Origin: Chitinophagales bacterium
Lineage (GTDB): Bacteria > Bacteroidota > Bacteroidia > Chitinophagales > UBA2359
DNA length: 9,959 nt
NCBI GenBank assembly: GCA_020629595.1
Contig: JAHDDA010000072.1
Coordinates: forward strand, 1 to 9,959
Direction of reading: 5' to 3'
How positions within the stretch are numbered: position 1 is the stretch's first letter; each line of letters begins with the position of its first letter. This document shows, in pieces, positions 1 through 6,010 of the stretch. Below the pieces are notes generated by a model. That model searched no databases. It was not told the DNA's origin and saw only the letters and a program-made list of their open reading frames with translations. Position numbers and translations under genes: made by a program.

Positions 1-1058
1 TCTTGTGTGTCCCAGTTTATGGTGTGCATACCTTTATTCATCCATTCGTTTCTTAAATTAGCCACTTTTCTAAAGTTTTCATCAACTATATAAACCTTTA
101 CTTTTTGCGTTTTATTTAAGTTTACTTCAATTTTTGTATTGTTTGAAATAGGAACTGGATAAACAGATAATATCTCAAAATCATTTTTTTGTAAAGTTGA
201 TGTATTGGTATTTGTTTGTGGAGTAGTAGCGGCGACAAAGCTGATTTCTTCAGCGTTTAAAATCTCTCTTTCAGCATTATCTTCATTGTATTGTTGTACT
301 AAAGCTACAAATGAAAGGTCTTCTTTTTTCCAAACTGAAGCTAAAGGTACATTGAATGAAAAAACAAAACTATCACCACTCTTTACATCGGAAGAAGCTA
401 TACTATTTACAGCACCCCAAGCACCACCAGCCATTGAACGCACAACATAACGGTGATTAAAGTTAGCTATATTTCCAGCTTCATTAGCAAAAGGATGATC
501 CTCTATTCCTACAAAAAAATTACTTTGGTTATAACCAGGTTCATTTGATTGTACATTATCTTCAACTACGTATAAATTGAATCGCAAATCTTTATTTGGC
601 ATATCACCATAAAAATCTGCCCTAAGTTTAACATTTGCCATATTCGTAGATTCATCAAACACAACTTCTGTAATACTTACACCAACATTTGATTCCATAC
701 CTTGTCTTTCTTCTACTTTTTCGGAAAGTAAAGAATAATCAGGACCAATAGAAACAAAGTTGTAATCGGCAAATAAATATCTATCAATTAAAAAAGCAGG
801 TACACCACCACCTGTATATTCGCTTCCTACATCATCGCCTGCAGGAAAAGTCATTGGATCTCCTTGATGAATAGCTACACCAATAATATTATCAAAATTA
901 TTTTTTATTGAATCCATAAACACAAAACCTTGTGGGCATAAACCACACCAAGTTCCTGTAAATTCTTCTAATAAAATTTTACGAGTTGTTTGTGCATTAG
1001 TATAAAAATCTGAACAAAGTAGTAAAGTAAAAAGTACGAAAATGTAATGCTTTTTCAT
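1..1058 (-). CDS. Omp28-like secreted thioredoxin-fold protein with T9SS sorting domain (3' end cut by window edge)
   Basis: Reading back from ATG at 1058-1056 gives 352 open codons with no stop before the left edge, so the C-terminus is missing. Residues 1-22 form a signal peptide (MKKHYIFVLFTLLL then NA before Q23), so the protein is exported through Sec. Just after it comes the E-E-F-T-G-T-W-C-G-L-C-P segment, with a CxxC motif at C38-C41. This placement is typical of Omp28-related outer membrane proteins of Bacteroidota, which combine a thioredoxin-like fold with a beta-rich region. From about residue 297 a T9SS type A sorting domain begins (YPVP at 300-303, GMHTINWD at 343-350); roughly 20-25 residues of it should lie beyond the edge. 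The likely location is the cell surface or secreted. Disulfide exchange is possible from the CxxC, but Omp28-type proteins have no settled function. The gene has its own candidate promoter and lies 149 bases downstream of another thioredoxin-like gene on the same strand, separated by a terminator. Confidence 0.85.
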   Translation of the reverse strand, partial: MKKHYIFVLFTLLLCSDFYTNAQTTRKILLEEFTGTWCGLCPQGFVFMDSIKNNFDNIIGVAIHQGDPMTFPAGDDVGSEYTGGGVPAFLIDRYLFADYNFVSIGPDYSLLSEKVEERQGMESNVGVSITEVVFDESTNMANVKLRADFYGDMPNKDLRFNLYVVEDNVQSNEPGYNQSNFFVGIEDHPFANEAGNIANFNHRYVVRSMAGGAWGAVNSIASSDVKSGDSFVFSFNVPLASVWKKEDLSFVALVQQYNEDNAEREILNAEEISFVAATTPQTNTNTSTLQKNDFEILSVYPVPISNNTKIEVNLNKTQKVKVYIVDENFRKVANLRNEWMNKGMHTINWDTQ

Positions 1059-1102
1059 ATCAAGTCTAATTTTTAGTCTCATTTTGTATGATTTTAGGAT
1101 AC

Positions 1103-1132
1103 CAAAAACTAGACCAAGTACAATTTATACAA
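1103..1132 (-). promoter_or_regulatory. Candidate Bacteroidota-type promoter for the Omp28-like gene
   Basis: On the minus strand a TTG (1132-1130) is followed after 18 bases by TAGTTTTTG (1111-1103). This resembles the Bacteroidota -33 TTG / -7 TAnnTTTG pattern with one extra T. It would start transcription about 38 bases before the ATG at 1058, just downstream of the terminator of the preceding gene. The match is imperfect and rests on pattern only. Confidence 0.35.
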
Positions 1133-1133
1133 T

Positions 1134-1168
1134 AAAAAAAGGCAAATTGCCTAAGCAATTTGCCTTTT
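1134..1168 (-). terminator. Rho-independent terminator of the 583-residue protein gene
   Basis: A perfect 10-bp stem, GGCAAATTGC (1141-1150) with GCAATTTGCC (1155-1164), encloses a 4-base loop. On the minus strand the stem is followed by seven T (1140-1134). The flanking A and T runs can extend pairing by four base pairs. It lies 40 bases after the stop codon of the gene ending at 1208 and before the Omp28-like gene, so the two same-strand genes probably form separate transcription units. Confidence 0.9.
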
Positions 1169-1207
1169 GAAAACTTTTAATCAGTTTTTAAAAGTAAAGA
1201 AATAGGA

Positions 1208-2959
1208 TTATTTCAATACGGTAAATCTTTGTGAACTAATTTGACCATTAGACTCAAAGTTTACAAAATAAACGCCATTTGCAAAGTCAGTAGTGTTTAC
1301 AGTAATTTGGTTAGAACCTAAAGTAGCTACTTCAGATAACTGCTTAACGGTTTGTCCTAAAGCATTTACAATAGTAACATTTAAAGTTTTTGCCGCCTCT
1401 AAATCATAAGCAATATTTACTTCGTTTGATGCAGGAACTGGGAAAACATTGATACCCGTTAATCCTTCAATTTCATTTACAGAAACTGGCCAACTTGCCA
1501 TTACTTCTTCAGTATAAGTAGCTTCACCAGAAGAATTAGAAACAGTTAAAGAAACGGTGTAAGTACCAGCTTCAGAGTATGTATAAGGTGCTGGAGTCAT
1601 TTCTTGTGAGTATGCTTCAGGAGTTCCATCACCAAAGTTCCATAAGTAAGATTCAGCATTGTCTGAAGATTGATTGGTAACAGAAACAGTCATATCTGAA
1701 ACTTCAGTTACAAAAGCAGCTACTAAAGGAGCAGCAGAGTTACGGAATCCTTTGTCATCATTTGCACCAAACTCGCCACCTTCTAGGATTGTTGCACCAT
1801 CACCTCCTTCTATTGAGTAAAAACCACTACCGTAAGCACAACAAATTCCATCACCCCAATCATCAACAATTTTAAATTCATAGCAGGCATTAGCATCTAC
1901 CACTACAGTTTCAGTAATAGTTTCGTTATTGCCATAACCACCTGGACTTTGTGCTTGTAAACCACCACCGTTTAAACCTACAGCAGAGTTTCCTCCATCT
2001 ACAACAATATCGCCAGCCTCGTTTATTAAAGCCCAGTAAGTTTCGTAACCATAATCATCTGTACGAATCGTAATTGTAATTTCTTCAGTTTCAGTTGTAG
2101 GACGTTCAATAACAATAGCTGTTGTATTAGCAGTTGGATCTTCATCAGATTGCCCATTAGGCATTGTAGCTTCAAACGTTAAATCTGCAACAGAACCTTC
2201 AATAGAGATTGGGTCAAAATCAACTGTTCCAATACCATAAGGTTCAACGTTACCAGTCCATTCTTTAGTTGCTACTTCATTACCATCAGCATCGGTAGCA
2301 ACAAAAGTTGCAGAAGTTAAGTTATCTAAACCTAAGTTTTGGAAACTTAAAGATGCGTTTAAAGACTCACAATAAAAAGTTTCGCCAGTGTAGTTAGCAA
2401 TTGCTAAGTTGTTTTGTCCAGAAGCAGGTGGTAAAGCACTTTCAACTAAGTTAATAAAAGTTGATGAAGGAACTTGTGCAGTTTCTTGAATTAAACGATT
2501 AGGACCAACAAAGTAAATTGTAGGGAAATAAGAAACATTATAAGCATCTGATACTGCACCATCTGCTCCAGTTAAATCAATAATTGGATAAGGAGTTCCT
2601 GTAACCCAATCACCCATTGTAGCCGAGGTGTTGCCATTTAAGTCTGCCGAATTTGTCGTTAAGTCAGCTTCAATCATTAAAATCATTACATCATCAGCAC
2701 CATCTGGTCCGTGTTCTTCCCATAAGGTTTCAAACTCGCCAGAAGTGTGATAACTCCAACAAGGAGGACACCAAGTGGCAGAAAAATCTAAAATAACTGA
2801 TTTCCCATCATCTAAATAAGAGTATAGGTTGTGTTCATTACCATTGATATCGGTAAGAGTGAAGTCTGGAGCAACAGTATTATTGGCTAATTGTGCATTT
2901 AAAGCTACAGTACCACAAACCATTAATAAGAATAAAAAACTTTGTAAAACTTTTTTCAT
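1208..2959 (-). CDS. Secreted thioredoxin-like (TlpA-type) protein with PKD and T9SS type A sorting domains
   Basis: This 583-residue protein starts with a signal peptide (about 1-22, ending LNA before Q23). Residues 28-175 form a TlpA/redoxin-like domain: APDFTLTD at 30-37, the redox motif W-C-P-P-C at 63-67, and the expected cis-proline in YFPT (P146). A beta-rich segment at about 180-285 is unassigned. Residues 293-400 match a module common in Bacteroidota extracellular proteins, with DDYGYETYW near 301 and CYEFKIVDDWGDGICC from 359; its function is unknown. A PKD domain lies at about 411-488 (YLWNFGDGTP, then YTYSEAGTYTVSLTV). A T9SS type A sorting domain fills 500-583 (INVFPVPASNEV, then FANGVYFV and a final RFTVLK). 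The protein should therefore be exported by Sec, moved across the outer membrane by T9SS, and anchored or released at the surface. Thiol-disulfide activity is inferred from the intact CPPC and proline; the substrate is unknown. It ends at a strong terminator. Confidence 0.92.
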   Translation of the reverse strand: MKKVLQSFLFLLMVCGTVALNAQLANNTVAPDFTLTDINGNEHNLYSYLDDGKSVILDFSATWCPPCWSYHTSGEFETLWEEHGPDGADDVMILMIEADLTTNSADLNGNTSATMGDWVTGTPYPIIDLTGADGAVSDAYNVSYFPTIYFVGPNRLIQETAQVPSSTFINLVESALPPASGQNNLAIANYTGETFYCESLNASLSFQNLGLDNLTSATFVATDADGNEVATKEWTGNVEPYGIGTVDFDPISIEGSVADLTFEATMPNGQSDEDPTANTTAIVIERPTTETEEITITIRTDDYGYETYWALINEAGDIVVDGGNSAVGLNGGGLQAQSPGGYGNNETITETVVVDANACYEFKIVDDWGDGICCAYGSGFYSIEGGDGATILEGGEFGANDDKGFRNSAAPLVAAFVTEVSDMTVSVTNQSSDNAESYLWNFGDGTPEAYSQEMTPAPYTYSEAGTYTVSLTVSNSSGEATYTEEVMASWPVSVNEIEGLTGINVFPVPASNEVNIAYDLEAAKTLNVTIVNALGQTVKQLSEVATLGSNQITVNTTDFANGVYFVNFESNGQISSQRFTVLK

Positions 2960-3017
2960 TAGGAAAAATTTAATTTTTAGAATAAAATATTTGTAAAAAA
3001 TGATAATTTTTAAAATT

Positions 3018-3049
3018 CAAAATACTAATTTAATAATGTTGAGACAAAA
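3018..3049 (-). promoter_or_regulatory. Candidate promoter for the thioredoxin-like/PKD gene
   Basis: On the minus strand TTTTG (3049-3045) is followed after 20 bases by TATTTTG (3024-3018), close to the Bacteroidota -33 TTTG / -7 TAnnTTTG arrangement but one base short in the -7 element. It would give a leader of about 50 bases before the ATG at 2959. No Shine-Dalgarno sequence is visible; the bases before the start are AT-rich. Confidence 0.4.
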
Positions 3050-3110
3050 TTTTATTGATATTGAATTACAAATGCATAAAGAGTGTAAAATCTAAACAAA
3101 TATTAACAAT

Positions 3111-3146
3111 TTTTGTCCTACAAAATGCATTTTTGATTACTTTTAG
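3111..3146 (+). promoter_or_regulatory. Weak candidate promoter for the 230-residue T9SS cargo gene
   Basis: TTTTG (3111-3115) and TACTTTTAG (3138-3146) are 22 bases apart, approximating the Bacteroidota -33/-7 pattern with one mismatch in the -7 element. The palindrome AAAATGCATTTT (3122-3133) lies between them, where a regulator could bind. It would leave a leader of about 230 bases, so a closer start missed by eye is equally possible. Confidence 0.25.
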
Positions 3147-3231
3147 TTCAGTTCTAAGTCAATAAATTGCAGAAATAATTATTATTGTAAGAACACTTTT
3201 AAAGAATTACTTGTAACTATAAGGTATTGTT

Positions 3232-3355
3232 ATGAGTATAATAAACGTAATAAAAGGTTAAATTTTAAAAATAACTATTAAATTAATCAAATTAGGAACA
3301 ATTTTAGTAGAATATTAATTGAAGTTGTTCAAAATAATAATAATTTTATACTCAT
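3232..3355. repeat. Widely spaced 10-bp inverted repeat in the leader region
   Basis: ATGAGTATAA (3232-3241) and TTATACTCAT (3346-3355) are exact reverse complements 104 bases apart, the second ending 25 bases before the ATG at 3381. They could pair in a transcript or be two sites for one protein. In DNA this AT-rich a chance match is also plausible. Confidence 0.3.
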
Positions 3356-3380
3356 TGTTTGAATTGATAAAAGATACAAT

Positions 3381-4073
3381 ATGAAAAAAATAATTACTAC
3401 TTATATATTTTTATTATTGAGTGTTGTGTTTGTCAATGCCCAAACTTTAAATTTTGAGTTTGAGGAGGTTGAAGGAGCAGGCACAATTGATATGGCATCT
3501 ATAGATGTACACAATTATTTAACTTTAGCAGATGCTACAAAATCTTTAGATTTAAACTGGGTGTATGCTACTTATGATTTTCCAGAAGAGTGGACATTTG
3601 CTATGTGTACTGATGATGCTTGCTGGGCAACTCAAGAATCAGTTTTACCTGTGGAGTTATCACCAGATGGTGTTATTGACACAAAAATGCAATTTAAACC
3701 AAACGGGGTGGAAGGAACAGGTTATGCAACCTTAACTTTTACAGATGCTGTTGACCCAACAATTAGTGCGACGACTACATTTATGGCAACCGCTGACCCA
3801 ACAACAGGAATTACATTAACACAGGTTGAACCTAAGTTCAACTTTTATCCAAATCCAGTGGTAGATGTAATGAATATTGAATTAGAGCATTATCCAGAAG
3901 TTGAAAAAATAGCTATTTATAACTTGGTAGGTAAAGAAGTTAAATCTTTAAATACAGCTGATAATCAAGATATTATTGATACTTCTGATTTAATTCAAGG
4001 AATGTATTTAATTGTATTAGAAGATTTGAATGGTAATTTATTAGAAACTCGTAGATTTTCTAAGATTTACTAA
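3381..4073 (+). CDS. Small secreted T9SS type A sorting domain protein with a C-x4-C motif
   Basis: This 230-residue protein has a clear signal peptide (1-20, VNA before Q21) and a C-terminal T9SS type A sorting domain at about 152-230 (FNFYPNPVVDVMNIE, IYNLVGKEV, then LIQGMYLIVL and a final RRFSKIY). It is therefore a predicted Sec plus T9SS cargo protein. The region between, about 22-145, is a compact beta-rich domain I cannot assign to a named family. It contains LNWVYATYDFPEEW (58-71), then C76-TDDA-C81-W, then MQFKPNGVEGTGYATLTF (103-120). The two cysteines are the only ones in the mature protein and could form a disulfide or be oxidised by the nearby thioredoxin-like proteins; this is inference. 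From memory, proteins with this tryptophan/C-x4-C pattern recur in Bacteroidota beside redoxin genes. It is a single-gene unit closed by a strong terminator. The start is fixed by the signal peptide. Confidence 0.9.
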   Translation: MKKIITTYIFLLLSVVFVNAQTLNFEFEEVEGAGTIDMASIDVHNYLTLADATKSLDLNWVYATYDFPEEWTFAMCTDDACWATQESVLPVELSPDGVIDTKMQFKPNGVEGTGYATLTFTDAVDPTISATTTFMATADPTTGITLTQVEPKFNFYPNPVVDVMNIELEHYPEVEKIAIYNLVGKEVKSLNTADNQDIIDTSDLIQGMYLIVLEDLNGNLLETRRFSKIY

Positions 4074-4087
4074 CAAACATATTGTAG

Positions 4088-4108
4088 AAATGTAGCATTG
4101 CTACGTTT
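4088..4108 (+). other. Short hairpin downstream of the 230-residue protein gene
   Basis: AAATGTAGC (4088-4096) can pair with GCTACGTTT (4100-4108) around a 3-base loop, with one T-G wobble. It lies 15 bases after the stop at 4073 and before the main terminator hairpin. No T tract follows, so it may protect the mRNA 3' end or assist termination rather than terminate alone. Confidence 0.45.
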
Positions 4109-4145
4109 ACAAAATTTATGAAAATTTAAACGAGTTTACAAAATT
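4105..4145. repeat. 12-bp direct repeat GTTTACAAAATT, two copies, plus an inverted partial copy
   Basis: GTTTACAAAATT occurs at 4105-4116 and again at 4134-4145. The ten-base core also occurs inverted as ATTTTGTAAA at 4188-4197, next to the dnaX start. The second copy lies inside the terminator hairpin and the inverted copy overlaps the dnaX -7-like element. Confidence 0.6.
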
Positions 4146-4160
4146 GTGGACTCGTTTTTT
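4128..4160 (+). terminator. Rho-independent terminator between the T9SS cargo gene and dnaX
   Basis: AAACGAGTTTACA (4128-4140) pairs with TGTGGACTCGTTT (4145-4157): 13 pairs including two T-G wobbles, with a 4-base loop. The run of six T from 4155 supplies the tail. This isolates dnaX, whose start lies about 50 bases downstream, from the upstream gene. Confidence 0.85.
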
Positions 4161-4193
4161 ATTTATCCTATTTCAATTTTCACAAACATTTTG

Positions 4194-4200
4194 TAAATTG
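4194..4200 (+). promoter_or_regulatory. Candidate -7 element of dnaX, almost touching the start codon
   Basis: TAAATTG followed by CACCCACA and the ATG at 4209 resembles the Bacteroidota -7 element TAnnTTTG (one T short). If used, transcription would start around 4205 and leave a leader of only a few bases. No clear -33 TTTG is present at the expected distance, so this is tentative. Confidence 0.4.
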
Positions 4201-4208
4201 CACCCACA

Positions 4209-5987
4209 ATGGCACAATACTTAGTTTCAGCAAGAAAATATAGACCTACAAAATTTACCGAAGTTGTAGGACAACAACACATTACCACCACCATAAAAAA
4301 TTCATTGAAAAATGAACAGGTAGCACAATCGTTTTTGTTTTGTGGACCTCGTGGTGTTGGCAAAACTACTTGTGCCAGAATTTTAGCAAAGGTTTTAAAT
4401 TGCGAAAATAAATCGGAAGATTTTGAGCCTTGTAATAAATGTAATTCTTGTACTTCATTTAACGAAAATGCAAGTTTCAATATTTTTGAATTAGACGCTG
4501 CTTCAAACAATAGTGTTGAAGATATAAGACAATTAATTGAGCAAGTACGTTTTGCCCCGCAAACTGGAAAGTACAAAGTTTACATTATAGATGAGGTGCA
4601 TATGCTTTCTTTGGCGGCTTTCAATGCTTTTCTTAAAACACTAGAAGAACCACCAACTTATGCCATTTTTATTTTAGCAACTACCGAAAAACATAAACTC
4701 TTACCAACTATTATTTCACGTTGTCAAGTTTTCGATTTTCAGCGAATAAAAAACCAAGATATTGTTGAGCATTTGGCGTACATAGCCAAAGAAGAAAAAA
4801 TTGACGCCGATGCTGAAGCCTTACACATAATTGCCCAAAAAGCCGATGGTGGTTTGCGTGATGCCCTTTCTATTTACGATAGAATGAGCAGTTTTGCCAA
4901 TGGCGAAATTACTTATCAATCGGTTTTAGAAAATTTGAACGTTTTAGATTATGAATATTTCTTTAAAATAACCGATAATATTCAGTTGCAAGATCGTTCG
5001 GCTTTAATGCTAACTTTAGACGAAATTTTAAGAAATGGTTTTGATGGTGCAGAATTTATAAACGGACTTTCTAGCCATTTACGAAACCTACTAATGGCAA
5101 AAGCACCCAATACAGTTTCAATTTTAGAGGTTAGTGAAAATTGGAAAGCAAAATACCAACAACAAGCACAAGCACTAAGCACAGGTTTTGTATTAAGTTG
5201 TTTAAATTTAGCCAACGAATGTGCATTGTCGTATAGAGATGCTTCAAATAAAAGATTACAAATTGAATTGGCATTGTTGAAAATGTGTTTTGTAAACCAA
5301 GCTGTTGATTTAAGTAAAAAAAAAATTGAAGCACCAGCACTAACATCAAATCAAACACAAACTCAAAATATTCAACAAACAGTACAACAAGTACCAACGC
5401 CTAAGCCACCAATACAACAGCCAATAAATACACCAAAACCAGAAGTTAAAATTCAACAAGCACCTATTGTTGAAGAAACAAAACCAGCTATTGAAAAGCC
5501 CAAAACCAATAAGTTTGCTTTTAAAACAGGAAGTGGAGGTGAAAATATGAAATTGGGTGGCTCGCTTGATTCGATAAGTAAAAATATAAAAGAAGATTTA
5601 GCCGAAAAAGTAAAACCGATTTTAGAATATACCCAGCAAAATATTGCTAAACTTTGGAATGATTTTGTTGGTAAAAATGAGTCGCCAAGAATAAAAGGAA
5701 TGTTGTTTGAACACGAATTTACCTTAAATGAAAAAGTGTTTTCAACTATTACCAATTCTACCTTTAATGAAGCCGAATTAAAAACTGAGTTAAAACGTTT
5801 TATTGAAGGTTTGAAAGAAGATTTTGATGGAGTTGAGTTGCAATACAATGTTGCGTATGTAAAACCTGAAGAAAGCAATAAACCTAAAAAAGCTTACACT
5901 TTAGAGGATAAGTTTAAACAAATGGCTGAAAAAAATCCGAATATTGAAACTTTGAGAAATGAATTGGGACTGGAACTTGAATACTAA
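4209..5987 (+). CDS. dnaX: DNA polymerase III subunit tau/gamma (clamp-loader ATPase)
   Basis: This 592-residue protein is the motor subunit of the clamp loader that places the sliding clamp on primed DNA and links polymerase cores in the replisome. Its AAA+ core shows every expected motif: SARKYRP at 7-13, Walker A GPRGVGKT at 46-53, four zinc-binding cysteines C65, C75, C78 and C81, Walker B IIDEVHML at 126-133, sensor 1 ATTE at 157-160, the SRC motif at 170-172 and sensor 2 GGLRDAL at 214-220. The oligomerisation domain runs to about 368. A Q/P-rich linker follows (about 375-435), then a C-terminal tau-type domain (about 455-592) that in other bacteria contacts polymerase and helicase. The start fits the family's usual N-terminus. 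Codons 370-372 lie in a run of ten A, a likely slippage site (separate entry). It stands alone between a terminator and a convergent gene 23 bases away. Confidence 0.97.
   Translation: MAQYLVSARKYRPTKFTEVVGQQHITTTIKNSLKNEQVAQSFLFCGPRGVGKTTCARILAKVLNCENKSEDFEPCNKCNSCTSFNENASFNIFELDAASNNSVEDIRQLIEQVRFAPQTGKYKVYIIDEVHMLSLAAFNAFLKTLEEPPTYAIFILATTEKHKLLPTIISRCQVFDFQRIKNQDIVEHLAYIAKEEKIDADAEALHIIAQKADGGLRDALSIYDRMSSFANGEITYQSVLENLNVLDYEYFFKITDNIQLQDRSALMLTLDEILRNGFDGAEFINGLSSHLRNLLMAKAPNTVSILEVSENWKAKYQQQAQALSTGFVLSCLNLANECALSYRDASNKRLQIELALLKMCFVNQAVDLSKKKIEAPALTSNQTQTQNIQQTVQQVPTPKPPIQQPINTPKPEVKIQQAPIVEETKPAIEKPKTNKFAFKTGSGGENMKLGGSLDSISKNIKEDLAEKVKPILEYTQQNIAKLWNDFVGKNESPRIKGMLFEHEFTLNEKVFSTITNSTFNEAELKTELKRFIEGLKEDFDGVELQYNVAYVKPEESNKPKKAYTLEDKFKQMAEKNPNIETLRNELGLELEY
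5316..5329 (+). promoter_or_regulatory. Probable slippage/frameshift site in dnaX giving a short gamma form
   Basis: Ten consecutive A (5316-5325) encode K370-K372 plus the first base of I373, exactly where the oligomerisation domain ends. Gaining one A, or a -1 shift, gives AAT then TGA (5327-5329), ending the protein at about 373 residues. Losing one A, or a +1 shift, gives five codons and then TAA (5341-5343). Both shifted frames thus release only the clamp-loader core. In Thermus thermophilus a run of nine A in dnaX drives transcriptional slippage, and in E. coli A-AAA-AAG drives -1 ribosomal shifting. No upstream Shine-Dalgarno-like stimulator or downstream hairpin is evident here, which favours transcriptional slippage. 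Confidence 0.65.
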
Positions 5988-6010
5988 CTTAGTTTTGAGT
6001 TTCTGACACT

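Larger units (their letters stand above)
2960..3380. other. AT-rich divergent intergenic region, no gene seen
   Basis: These 421 bases separate two divergently transcribed secreted-protein genes. No ORF of useful length, tRNA or obvious structured RNA is visible. The region holds candidate promoters for each direction, a 12-bp perfect palindrome AAAATGCATTTT (3122-3133), and a widely spaced 10-bp inverted repeat (3232-3241 and 3346-3355). The space on the plus-strand side (about 230 bases from the candidate promoter to the ATG at 3381) is longer than elsewhere in the window. Confidence 0.7.

Noticed and set aside
205..450. An 81-codon plus-strand open frame
   Set aside because: It lies antisense inside the Omp28-like gene, whose signal peptide, CxxC motif and sorting domain are clear. 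Its product is low-complexity S/T-rich sequence with no recognisable family.
1004..1058. Lipoprotein signal in the Omp28-like protein (C15 after LLL)
   Set aside because: LLLC lacks the small residue normally found before the lipobox cysteine, and a better signal peptidase I site (NA before Q23) follows.
5290..5360. Stimulatory signals for ribosomal frameshifting at the dnaX A run
   Set aside because: No AGGAG-like sequence lies 8-15 bases upstream and I see no stable hairpin in the 35 bases downstream, so I do not claim an E. coli-style translational mechanism.
4163..5878. Minus-strand open frames of 77-141 codons opposite dnaX
   Set aside because: They are antisense to a gene with all expected family motifs and resemble no protein family. 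Long antisense frames are a by-product of the codon use.
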